From contig OW051468.1 in assembly GCA_932521025.1 (NCBI GenBank), positions 1,488,064 through 1,552,063 on the forward strand: 64,000 nt of DNA. Direction: 5' to 3'. The stretch's first letter is position 1. Every line of letters starts with the position of its first letter. The stretch is from Oscheius onirici. Taxonomy: Eukaryota > Nematoda > Chromadorea > Rhabditida > Rhabditidae. The translations under genes and the position numbers were made by a program. The notes under the pieces were generated by a model. It was not told the DNA's origin. It searched no databases and saw only the letters and a list, made by a program, of their open reading frames with translations. This document shows, piece after piece, positions 16,060 to 27,224 of the stretch.

Positions 16060-16420
16060 ATTATCTCAGACTGGATGTTGCCGATTTTGTCGTACTGAGT
16101 TAAAAAGATTACCTAAAATTTGATTAAGAAATGACTACAAAAAATATAACTAGGGACTTCTTCAGCAGCACTCGGGCAAAAATAGCCAAGTTGGGCAATT
16201 TCGTCCCGGGTTCTGAAATCCTGCGAAAACGCCAGAAACAGCCCTTTGTGCAGGTCGAGAAGTCTCGTTTTGCAACCCTCGTAAAGCACGAAGCCTGATT
16301 GCTTGCACCTGAACTGATTTGAGCTCAGTCTCTCTGTACCGCTATCTCTCTGACTCTCTGTTTTTTGACTCTTTGACTCTCAGTCTCTCACAATCAGTCT
16401 TTGACTCTCTGGCTCTCTGA
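16060..16420 (-). pseudogene. duplicated exon-like fragment, copy 2 (decayed)
   Basis: This repeats 15235-15600 in the same orientation and order, about 826 bases apart. It keeps TRDEIAQLGYFCPSAAEEV but has lost the GTAAGT donor segment and the TTTTTAG acceptor before QYDKIG, so it could not be spliced like copy 1. It is judged a degenerate tandem duplicate. Confidence 0.45.
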
Positions 16421-16690
16421 TTCACTCTGTCTCTGTCTCTCTGTCTTTCACTCCCTTTGTCTCTCATTGTCAGTCTCTTATTCTATCGGTCTGTGAGTCT
16501 GTAACTATCTCACTCTGTCTCTCAGCCTCTGTCTGTCTGGTTATCTGACTCTATGAGTCTCTCACTCGCTTACCTTGGTTATTACTCTCTGATTCTCTGA
16601 CTCTGTCTGTCTCCCAGACTCCCAATCTCTTACTCTCTCGCTCTCTGACTCTCGGATTATCTGACTCCCATACTCTGTCTCTTATTGTTA
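16325..16690. repeat. long CT-rich degenerate tract
   Basis: Variants of TGACTCTCTGACTCTGTCTC repeated imperfectly. The tract appears to have expanded from the shorter tract in copy 1 (15520-15620). Confidence 0.75.
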
Positions 16691-18771
16691 GTAAAGTAGA
16701 CAAAGTTAAATCGTGTGGCGCTGGTCCAAGTAGGACTCGAGTTCAGACTTTTGACATAAGCTGGCTTTCAAACTGCTCAACGATTGACAGGTGGATTTTC
16801 TTGAGCATATCTTTCCGCTTTTGGTAGTCTAACGAGTGGACCGACCTGAATACGTCAGACAATACCACAGAGAAGATAATCAACACGTATCAAGTTGATA
16901 TCCGCGGCAAGAAGTCCAAAATCTTCCCCCAAATTGCCCAGTTATTCGGTAAATTCTTTTACGTTCTGTCAGCAACAATATCTACTTCCCCCACCGGACT
17001 CTCACATGCTATCAGAAGACCTGATTGCCATTGTCTAGCTACTTCTAATCGATTGCGTACGTGTGCACGTAGCTTATATTTTCAGTGAAAATCTGTTATC
17101 GAGCGAAGAAATGTTTGTACATCTGGCTCATTCTCTGCGTCAGAGAGGACGGATGAACGCCCCCCGACGAAAGCCGATCGAGATTAGCCGGGAAAAATTA
17201 TTCATTCACAGATCACAAGGTGCTGATTCAGAGCGGAAGTTTTGAATAATTCTCATATGGTCACGAATCCCTCAAAAAATATATCCAATTTCTGCCCCCG
17301 TATCTCGAGAGAGTCATAATAAGACTCGGGAGATCTCTGGTCCCTTTTTTCAGATCTCCCTCAATTTCCGAACAAGGTCCCTCGTGGCTTCTTTATCAGC
17401 TAGCAGGCTGTTTTGCCAGGACACCTTTTTTGGCGCCTGCCTGGTAAATATCAGATGGTTTTGCGTCAGTTTTCGAAATTTATATAGTCTTGGCTAGTGC
17501 GTAGGAATTATAAACTCGGAGACTGTGACGGAAGAAGAACTGGAACAGCCAAAATTTGAGCAAAGACTACGGTAGATAGGTAGGATATTCGAGGCATGTT
17601 CACAGGAGATTCTGAACAGTTGTTGGATCGGAGTTCCGGAACAGTTGCTGGAATTGAAACTACATGGAAATGAAAAAAAAGATCGTGACATTTCAGAAGA
17701 AACGACACTCCAGAGTGCATTGAGATCCAGAGACTGTGACTCTTCAAACAGAGACCATTTGGTAGTTCAAAAAAAAGACGGATCACCGTAAGATTTTAGC
17801 TCTTCCCCTCGAGACCCATTTAGCATGCAAAAGTTGAACACTCAAACAACAAATTTGAAAGATATGCAGCGAAAGTAGGAATTTGGTGGCTGAGTATCCA
17901 ATGTTTGTGGGTCTCGTAGGGAAGATCTAAAATCTTACAGTAATCCCTCTTCTTTTTCTAACAGACCATAGTTGTTCACTGGATTACTTTTTACTCTGAA
18001 CCACAATTCAGTCTGTCTCTCCCTCACGTTTACCAGTATAGAAGAACAGTTTATACTGTCACAGTAGACTGTCACAGTACTTGAAAGAGAAACCAGAGAA
18101 CAGAGGCACTGAAACTTCCACCTCCTCTGAATTGTTTCTCAGTCTGTCTCCCATCCAGTCCCTATCCTTCTCGAACATTCTCAAGGCATTACTGCTGTTT
18201 TATGACAGAGAGCACCAGAAACATAGTCACTGAACCTCTTCTGAACTGTCTCTCCCACAATTCTCATCCCTCCAGAACATTCTACAGAGACATTCCACGA
18301 TCAAAGAACTATTGGTTTAGGGACAGAGAGACAGAATCTGATGGGTGCTTAGTTTGTTCTGAACATCCGATCAGTTTGAAATCTCAGAGTGTCTCTCTGT
18401 CTTTCCCTCGCTCTCGTTTACAGAAACAGTTTACGACTCGGAACCGGTCACAGTTTTGCACCTCACATGCCAAAATCGATTTGTTATCAGGCCATACGGC
18501 CCTCTGTCTAAAGTCCATTTTTTGTGGCCATATTTATTCATTACAAAAGATGTAAAAAGAGAGAGAAAAGGGAGAAGATAGATAGATTTTTTTGGTCTTT
18601 TTGTGGGTTATAATATTTTTTTTTCTTTTTGTGGTTTTTTGACATAAAGATGTGGTAGGTGGAAAAATAACTGCTGAATCGGAGAAAAAGGGGCTGGGTT
18701 ATGGCGAAGAAGAGAAAGGGGATGGATAAAGCTTGCTCTGGATCTCGATCTTGGGGATGTTGAAAACTGGC
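16691..18771. other. intergenic stretch, no gene seen
   Basis: A tRNA-like GGACTCGAGTTC (minus strand) lies near 16730-16800 but cannot be folded convincingly. Open frames of 60-117 codons lack domains. A copy of the GGCTGAGTATCCAATG motif lies at 17890. On the minus strand AATAAA lies near 18533-18538, a possible poly(A) signal for the antizyme gene. Confidence 0.35.
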
Positions 18772-20418
18772 TTAGATCATGTACTGCATGGCGAAGAAGG
18801 TGTTGCTGTCGATGGATTCTGGGAGCTGGTCGGGAGAGACGAGACGGAAGCCGATGTAGCGGAGCGTTTTGGGGAAACCCTCCTCCGGACGGCAGCCGGA
18901 CTTCTCAAAGACGGCCACGACTCTTTCGAGTTCTGAAAATTGAGAGTATGAGTTTATGTTCGGGAGAGTTTTCTGGATCAGGTTCTATCTGGTTCAGTAC
19001 GGGACAGAGTCGGGGGTAGAATGGTCAAGAGTAGGCACCGGACCCGTGCCAGCAGGGCACACTTTTGGGGCAACCATGAGAAATTGGTACCCAAGTTGAA
19101 CATAGGCTCAATATGCGATGCCGAGCTTATGTTCAAAATGGATGCCAGGTTTTTTTTTCGCTAAAGTAGTCTTCCCCCGAAAATGCGCCTTTCTGGCACG
19201 GTCTCGGTCAGAGACAAAACCGAGAGTACATCTGTCAGTAAAATGAACATGCCCAGTAGTCTAAACTCAAGCTAGATAAAGAATCTGGATGAGAGGGAAT
19301 GATCAGACCCGGAAGATCTCGGTCTCTAAGACTGTCAAAGAAATTTCAGACCCTCTCACTTTCCTGGCCGAAGTTCCCGTCTTTATCAGTCTAAAGGGCT
19401 GGTCATGCCAAAAAAAATTCCTGACTCTCTCGTAGTTCTAGCCCACTTGACTATTATTTTGGTCATTATCAGTCCAGACACTCTAATGGTGAGAGACAGA
19501 TTTCGAAATCATCCGACCCATCCAGACGATTTATTTCGAAACGTGACGTAATTCACACGTGTTTCAGCGAATCTATTTTTGGAGCTGGTGCAGTGGATAT
19601 ATTTCTACTATAGACTCTTGACTCTCTAAAGTACTGGTCATAGGGACAGAATGGTAGTCACTAGACAGTTTGAGCAAATGAGTCTACTGAAGAGTCTAGA
19701 AATAAATGGACAAGAAATAAAGCTACAGTAACATCTAAAAAAGATTCAAAACAGTTCCTTACCGAGGTCATCTTCACACAACTCGAGTAGTGTGACAAAC
19801 TTCTCCTTGCTGATAGCCAGTGGATCTTGATCCTGGGGAATGAGCAGAGCGATGGTCTTCTGGTCCATCATGCCCCAGCGCCAGCTCTCCGAGACGGCAG
19901 CGACTTTTTCAGATACCACATCTTTATGATTTTCAGTTACTGGTGAAGGGGTGTCAAAAACACCATCCGACTGCGGCGTCCCCGCGAGAGGAGCTAAAAT
20001 TTTCGGTTTATATCGTGTTTTTCTACAATTTCTGTATTTTAAGAGAAGAAAACAACGTTTTATGCAGAAAATTTGTCGGTTTTTAGAAAGAAAACTGGAA
20101 AAGTCGAAATAAACACGATTTGAATTCCCGCAACTTTCAAAATTTATTTGAGCGGGATTTAAAATAATCTAAATATCATTTTTTATCTTTTTCTTCTTCA
20201 ATTTTCCCGATTGATCCCGTGTTTTTTCTCACATTCGCTGGCAATCGCGTCAAAAATCGATAAAATGTGACCTGCAGCGCGGTCTACGTCTATTTTCGTT
20301 TATTTAAACAGCAAAAAACAGGAAATTCACACATATTTTTGCTGTACAATTGAGAAAGGAAAAGAACTCACCAATTGGAGAAATTACTACTAATACTATT
20401 ACTCAGTTTAGTGGCCAT
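18772..20418 (-). CDS. Ornithine decarboxylase antizyme, +1 frameshift gene
   Basis: Minus-strand coding exons are 20418-20372, 19993-19763 and 18932-18772, 439 bases in all, one more than a multiple of three as a +1 shift needs. ORF1 has 28 codons and ends GWCF then TGA. Skipping one U at TTT-TGA (19959-19954) continues with DTPSPV, matching the family W-C-S-D-A-P junction. ORF2 carries the antizyme core: SWRWGMMDQKTIALLIPQ, EKFVTLLELCEDDLELERV, TLRYIGFRLV and a C-terminal FFAMQYM. The product would be 145 residues. Antizymes bind ornithine decarboxylase, send it to the proteasome and block polyamine uptake; polyamines stimulate the frameshift. These roles come from the family. The total length is short compared with mammalian antizymes (about 228). 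Confidence 0.93.
19954..19959 (-). promoter_or_regulatory. Programmed +1 ribosomal frameshift site TTT-TGA
   Basis: In the ORF1 frame the codons run TGG-TGT-TTT-TGA. After +1 slippage the next codon is GAC and the frame stays open to the end of the antizyme core. The UGA stop is in the position expected of antizyme genes. The shift codon is UUU, whereas animals commonly use UCC; UUU-UGA is, to my knowledge, a known variant, including in nematodes. I could not evaluate a downstream stimulatory structure. Confidence 0.9.
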
Positions 20419-20487
20419 TGTTATATAGAAGAGAGCAGAATGAACGATCGACTGGTTGGTCGTGAGGTGGGCGGAGTCTGCGCCTCT

Positions 20488-20495
20488 CTTATATA
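20488..20495 (-). promoter_or_regulatory. TATA box of the antizyme gene
   Basis: The minus strand reads GGGTATATAAGAGAGG about 70 bases upstream of the ATG at 20418, which would place transcription start near 20460. It is the clearest core promoter signal in the window. Confidence 0.65.
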
Positions 20496-20499
20496 CCCG

Positions 20500-21239
20500 G
20501 CAGCTTTTCTCTGGCCTCTCCGTCTCTCTCGCCTCTATCGACCGCTGTCAGCTGCGCGCTGCTTGGAATGGCTTACCGTAGTCGCCTACTTTTTGGCCCA
20601 ACGCCAAATAAAAACCGAATCCGAGTCGATAAAAGGAATCAGCTGTTTCCTGGACTCTAAAGAATATTTTTGTGCTGGTTTCAAGCTCAAAAGTTAGACA
20701 ACTTTTTGGAGAATCATGCTAAGAGAACAGCAAGCATTTGCAGACCGTTTTAAAGATCTAAAAACCTATCCGAAAATGTTTACTTTCCAGTTCTACTCAG
20801 TTTTTATAAAGCAGAGGCTTCCGTCCCTCTTTCCTTCTCAATTTTTTTGTAGTTTTCCTCATTTTTCCTGGAAAAGGTAGCAGGAAGGCTCCCACAGGCT
20901 GATATATGCTGAAAAAGACTCAAAAAAATTAGTTTCTTTTGTTTTCGTCCTCGACCTGGTTCATTACGTCTCTTTCTAGCTCTTTTCGTGTTTTTCTTAT
21001 AAATTTGACTTCCCAGCTTGTCCTAGGTCACATTTTACGAACAAAAAGACACAGAAGCGTCAAATTTGTTGAAAGATAATGGGAAAACAAGTATCTCCAA
21101 GTTTCATGACTGATTTCATTTTCATTTCCTAGTTTTTCATGTCAATCTTTCTGTTTTTCTTCACAACCTGATGTAACGATTTAATATCATTCATTTCCAG
21201 ACATCAGCGGTACTCAGGAGATATTAAACCAGTTGAGAT
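20500..21239. other. divergent intergenic region between antizyme and CDC27
   Basis: This is the shared upstream region of two divergently transcribed genes. Apart from the antizyme TATA box no motif was identified. The 115-codon plus-strand frame at 20350-20697 is a shadow of the antizyme 5' region. Confidence 0.5.
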
Positions 21240-24200
21240 ATGGCGATAACTGTATTCGACCATCTTCCAGAGGCAAACAAGGAAAACAGTTTTCAGCAGA
21301 CGGCTGTAAGCTTTATCAATAGATTCTTGAGCTTAAAAACATGTTTAGTTTCTAATACAGCAGTGCATCGACCATCATTCTCTGGATGACGCCGTATTTT
21401 TAGCAGAAATGCTCCATGAACGGGGTGAGTATCGCTGTTTCTTCATTTTCAGTTTTGTTTGAGCTCCTAAGTTCGTTCTATTTTTTCGAAAAGTTCATAA
21501 TCGTCCCATTTTTCAGTAGGGAGCGACGATTCACTCCTACAACTATGTGATTGTCTACTACGGCTCTCCAGAACAGACGAAGTCTATCATCTCCTTCAGC
21601 GACATCCGAAAAACTCCGCTCGACTGCGCTATCTCTACGCAAAATGTTGCTTTGATCTCAAAAAGTAGTTATTTAGCTAGTTTTTATGCCAAACCTTATA
21701 CTAGATTCGACGAATGCGAGAGAGCCCTCGTTGACAACCGGGTACATCCAGCTCAACTGCATAGCATATTTGACGACACACTTTCAGCCCCCTTTGCCGG
21801 TAATCTTCTTGCCATGGTTTTTTGGTCAGTTTTTCTCTTGCTTACAAACTAGAGGCGGCATATCGAACATCAACTTTTCGGTATGCAGCTTATGCAAGTC
21901 GGAGCAAAGAACTTGAGTTTTTCGCTATGTTCCATGCATTTATGAACTTTACAAGTGCGTATTTTTCGTGTAAAATAAACCTCTGGACATGTATTTCAGC
22001 CAGAATCAGACCGCATTTTTCCATAAGAGTCGTTCTTCACGATTTTCACCTATTTCCGGCACGCTCCATGAATTTTGCATATTTTGATTCAGTGATTTGA
22101 GTAATAAGAAAAACGCTCCTTTCGAATTTTTCAAATAAAATATAGATTCCACTAAAAAAATATCCTCTTGATTGAACAAAAAATATCCACAAAACGAACG
22201 CTATAATTTTCAGTCAGACGGGTAGAGTCGATCTTTCACGCACCGAATGCTCCCACGCCATTCGTGGAAATCCATTTATCTGGTCAGCAGTCCGCAAATA
22301 TGTACAGGTTCTTTTTATCGTCTTTCTCTCTAAAAAGTGTATACAAATTTAGGTAGGAGGTGAACAGACAAAAGAGCTTATGAAACAGCTGGATTTGACC
22401 GCAATTTCACTGCCAAAGTGAGTTTTGGCTTGGTTTTGAGCTAAATTTCGCGTTTAGAAAGTCCACAAAGCCGGAAAAGACGATGTTGACGAAGAGGACG
22501 CCTCTGAACACGAGAGTAATAGCACCTCCGAAGCCGGTCGCTCCGAAGAAGACGAGGGCCGTCGAGAGAACAGTACGTTTTATAACTTTTTTTTTAAAAG
22601 GTTAAAATTGAGAAAACAAAGTGATCCGAGAACTGAGAGCTCGCTCAAAAACTTGAACTTTGCCTCAAATTGGTCCTCTTATAAACTGAAACATGCTTTT
22701 CTTCCCTGCAAAGCATCCTTACGTAAGGCCTGGCGAGAAGAATCAACAACGACTTTGCCGACTAATATTGGCGTAAAATGTTTTTGAAATCTCCCAAGAG
22801 GCCTGTTCAGCAATGGTACCTCCTTTCAACAGGTTTAAAAGCCTTGAAAGCATTCTGAAAGGACACGATTTTCGAATAGTAAGAGCCTTTTCCCTTTCCG
22901 AAGAAGCTCCAATGTTTCTGGAGTTGGCTCTTGTTGGTCTTCCCCTTCCTATAAGAGAGGGCTTTATCAAAATGATTACAATCGTCCCATAAAAAAAATG
23001 CTCTTGCGGCTTCTCCGAGCAGCCGGGATCGCAAGAATAGGCAGTGCCTATGAAAAAGCGTAGTCGAAAAAAATAAATTTTTTTTGAATGTACGGTGTTC
23101 TTCATAATATCTATATTTCCAGCAGCAACAATCGGGAATTACGGAAGCACGACGAAGTCTCCGTCTCTACAACCAGGACACTGAAAATGCCGGCAGTCGA
23201 GGCGCCCTGACCCGAGGACAAACGCCCCGTCTCGGCAAGAATCAAGGTGTCCGAAGTTCGGCCAAAGTCATCGAGCTGCCGGCTACAGCTCTTCCGCCAC
23301 GACGATCACGAGAAGCCAAGCCGTTACAGTCACGGAGCGCCAATGCCCTGAGATCACTGTCTTCGTCGACGACGAGTGTAGCATCGACGGCCTCACATTC
23401 GGCAGAGACGGTCAAGGACAGCGATTCGATGATGGACGAGACGGAGAAGCCGCTAGAGCCATTGCTGAGTGGGTTTTTGATTATTTTATATTTTCATGAT
23501 CTCTTTTCCCGTACTAACTGACGGTTCATTCCAGTCCGGTTCGAGCTTCGGCTTGAAAAATCACAAAAAACATAGCGAGAATTCCTTGGTTTTCTTTATT
23601 TTCGTCCGACCGTATTCTTTCAGTATTCTTCTAGAAATGCTCAATTTTCAGAAGACATCTACGAGTCCGTCCAGCTGCTAGCCGAAATTGAAGAATTCAT
23701 CGGTTCCCACCAATGGCTCAAAGCTACAGATTTTATCGGTTTGTTTTCACTTGTTTCTCCGTTATTTTCACCCATTTTTTCACAAAAATGATCAAGTTTC
23801 AGCCGCCCTCCCGCTGAACGTCAGTCGACAATCGCTAGCTCTCCTATTGCGAGGACGCGTCCTGTTCGAGCTCTCAAATTACGAAGCGGCCAAAGACGTC
23901 CTTCAGCAGCTTAAACGGCAGCATCCGCACAAAGTGGAGGGCATGGAGCTGCTTTCGACGGCTCTCTGGCAGCTGCAGGATGCCGAAGGACTGAGTACCC
24001 TGGCGCAGGAGCTCACAGAATGTCATAGACGCCGGCCGCAGACCTGGTGCGTCGTCGGTAACTGCTTTTCGCTGCAGAGACAGCATTCGCTGGCTGTCGA
24101 CTGCATGGAGAGAGCCGTACAGCTGGATCCGCAGTTTGCTTATGCCTATACGCTTCTGGGACACGAACTCGTCTATCAGGAGGAGCTGGAGAGGGCCGGA

Positions 24201-25862
24201 AAAGCCTTCAGAGCGGCACTGAACATCAGTCCAAACGACTATAGGGCCTGGTATGGACTGGGACAGGTTCATCAGAGAAGCGAGCAGTTGCATTTGGCAC
24301 AGGTACCGTTTTTATTCCTATCAGGAAAAAAAAACTAAAAATATGAATCTTTTTTAATGACATCTAGCCGTCCCAAAGCCTCTCCGCATAGTTTTGGGCA
24401 TGAAAATGTGCTTTTTCACTGAACATTATTTGCCTTAAAAATGGTGATTTTGAGCCCGGAAAGGTCAAGCCTCGCGATTTTCTGTGAAGGAATTTATTGG
24501 AACTCAAAATTTAGCCTGTTTTTGTATCGTTACGAGCTGATTTTTCAACGTTTTTATCGCGTTTTCCCTTATTTTTCACAGACGTTCACAGCTATTTTGT
24601 CGGTCACTCACCAACAAACGTTTCCTCTAAAGCGAGTACAGAATCGACAACAAAATGACATATTTTCGTGAAGACTCTTTTCTATCCTATTTGGCTCAAT
24701 TTGTCAGTTAGAATAAAAAAGAGTCATAACATTTCCTCATAAACGAAATTAGTCTCAAAATACGATGAAATTTTATATCACTTCTGTTCTCGAAATCACA
24801 GTATCTTTTCAGGCAAACATGAAGCGAGCCGTCGAGATCAATCCGCGCAATATGGGCATTCTTGTCAGTCTGGCACAAGTCGAGCAGGCTCTCGGACATC
24901 TAGAACAGGCAATGATCTTGCTTACTCGAGCGCTAGAACTGAATCCGAATGACGTCGCCGTGCGCTACAATCGAGCCCGACTGCTCTACGATATGAGAAA
25001 GTAATTTTGTGTTTTTAAACCGAAAAAACGAGAAATTTAGGGAAGAAGAATGTCTAGAAGAGCTGAATCGACTGAAAGAGCTCTCTCCCGATGAAGCACA
25101 CATCTTTCATTTACTGGGTAAGCTTTTTTTTTAAATTCAATGGTTACATGCTGTCTAACTGCCTTGTCTGTAGCTTTGACAAAAATGCCTGTCTAACTGT
25201 CTTGTCTGTGGACAGAACAGCTGTCTACTTGTTAAAAACCTTGTTGAAAGGCTTGTTGAAAACCTGCGCTGCGGTCTGGACTGGGCTGCGGTCTGAGCTG
25301 CTCAGCGCAGCTCAACAACCCAGAATCAACAAACCTGGCCGTCTAACTGCCTTGTCTGCAGCTCGGCTGTCGAACTCTCTAGTTTGCGACCATCCCAGCT
25401 GGCTGTCTAACTGTCTTGTCTGCGGCCACAGCCGCTATCTAACTGTTTAGTCTGTGGCGTACAACGGAACATTACATACTCGGCCAGCCCAATTCTTATG
25501 TATCGTATATTTATTTACATATTTATACTTTTAATTGCGGTACTGGGATCTTGCAACGAATATTTTGAAGGCTTGTTTGCCTCAGTAGCCGCTGAACAGA
25601 CTAAATTTCGCTATCAAAACACTAAAAAGGAGTAAAACTAAAGTCTTTGGAGCTCAAAAGCTCGTTTTCACGCTAAAATAACCCACAATTTCCAGGCAAA
25701 GTGCATCGTCGTCTTGAGAACACACACAAGGCCCTTCTGAACTACAGCTGGGCCACCGAAATGGATCCTCGCGGGGAGCAGATGCAAGCGCACGGTCTTG
25801 TGAACAATTTCAGTGGAGACGACAGTCAGTCGCCGGGAGAGGAGGACGAGGAAGACGACTAA
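21240..25862 (+). CDS. Anaphase-promoting complex subunit CDC27/APC3
   Basis: Fourteen exons: 21240-21305, 21361-21424, 21517-21664, 21705-21799, 21853-21958, 22214-22307, 22353-22417, 22458-22572, 23123-23468, 23652-23738, 23803-24302, 24813-25000, 25041-25117, 25696-25862. They total 2118 bases, or 705 residues (human 824). The N-terminus has the CDC27 dimer/TPR region (DDAVFLAEMLHERG, YLYAKCCFDL, RGNPFIWSAV), the middle is a basic disordered linker (RRSLRLYNQDTENA), and the C-terminal TPR array is very close to the family (AGNCFSLQR-like VVGNCFSLQRQH, YAYTLLGHE, AWYGLGQVH), ending in an acidic tail. In the APC/C ubiquitin ligase this subunit binds the IR tails of co-activators; C. elegans calls it MAT-1. 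The least certain junction is 21958/22214. AATAAA lies at 26119. Confidence 0.95.
25140..25460 (+). repeat. cluster of GTCTAACTGTCTTGTCTGTG repeats
   Basis: Five or six imperfect copies of GTCTAACTGYCTTGTCTGYR lie in the last CDC27 intron. Related copies occur at 26545-26590 and 27058-27075 (reverse), 40130-40265, 45805-45990 and 46484-46540. Copies are interspersed rather than strictly tandem. Confidence 0.7.
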
Positions 25863-27224
25863 ATCCTGACCTTTTTCCCGCCATTTTCTCGTCCAAACTA
25901 GTCCCTTTTTGTGCATTCTCCGACATTCCCAAAATTTATATTGTCACACGTCTATATTTTGTCCCTATCCCATGAGCTCTTTCATAAAAAAAAACTGCGT
26001 AATTTTGAGCCGAAAAAAGTCCAATTTTCCCCTATAGTTCTGTGATTTCGCCCAAGTCAAAATGCTCACATTTCTGGGTTTCCACGATCCCCAGGCCAGT
26101 GTATCCGATTAAAAGTCGAATAAAGCTCAAAAAAATCATATAATTTGTCGATTTTTTTTGTGTTTTTACACACTTGTTACATTGGAAAGTCGGCGGCTTT
26201 TTGGCGAGAGGAAAACAAGAAATTTAGGGCAGCAGATGATGATGGTAGCGGGCTCGGAGGACGTGATGCTGTCAAAAGTTGGTTTTTTCTGAAAAAGTAT
26301 GATAAAAATGGGCTTTTAGAAGGCTGAGACGGTTAGCGATGATGTGGAAATGGAGCTGTTGGGAGAACCGCTGGAGCAACTGGAAGGAGGACTGAAAACA
26401 ACGCAGGAGGAGCTAACAGAAGTGGGGTTTTATGTACTTGAACTAGAAAAATAAGGTTTTTGCAAAGAAGAATCGAGGTTTTCTGATCGTTTTTTCATCA
26501 GAAAATGGGGTAGATAAGACCACTTTCGTCCGTTTGGGGGTGGCAAGACAGTTAGACAAGACAGTTAGACGGCTGGTGTGACCACAGACAAAATGTTGAC
26601 TGCGTATCTTGGCTGAATATGCACTATTTTGGCTGGGTATCCAATAAATGGTGGATGTGAAGCCAAATTCCCTTGGCTATTTTTAAATGAGTCATATTTG
26701 TTCATTTAAATTGCTCCCAAGTCTGTGTGTGTGTGTGTCTGAAGCTGTAATTGAGGATAAGGAAGGGAGCTTTGTGCGTAAATTAGTTTTTAACAAGTCG
26801 CGACAGGAAAAGCAAGATCGCGATAGTTTGACTGATAGTTTCTTTGGAGGGCCAGGGAGAGTGACTGGAGGAGAGTAACAAAGGAGGAATGAAAGGGAAA
26901 CCACGACTAGGGCTCCGTGACAGAGCGAAGTCATGAATTTTTACTTTAGCCCTGGAAGGGCGTTGCCAACCTTGTGAGTCATATTTTTTCGTGGTAAGAG
27001 TTTGTCCAGTAGATCGTGTTCTTGCTACAGAGAAAACAGGTACAATTTTTTGGCCATAGACTAGACAGTTAGACGGGTAAACTTCAATGTTGCCTTCAAA
27101 TTTTGTTCAACTCTAATTGTGGATTTAGTTGTAACTTTTGAACTATTTCTAGCAACTTTTTTTTACAAAAAAAAACAACTAAAAGTTCGAATCTTCTACC
27201 AAAAGTCAATTAGCAGCTGTTCAA
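25863..27224. other. spacer between CDC27 and the next plus-strand gene
   Basis: It contains the CDC27 poly(A) signal (AATAAA 26119-26124), reverse copies of the GTCTAACTG repeat (26545-26590, 27058-27075) and a TTGGCTGAATATGC/GGCTGGGTATCCAAT pair at 26600-26650. No gene was recognised. Confidence 0.45.

Noticed and set aside
21789-21800. A 12-base micro-exon in CDC27
   Set aside because: Phase fails with the following exon; reading 21705-21799 as one exon keeps the frame through to 22214.
22743-23105. 120-codon minus-strand frame in a CDC27 intron
   Set aside because: No domain, no splice partners, and a second overlapping frame of similar length shows lack of constraint.
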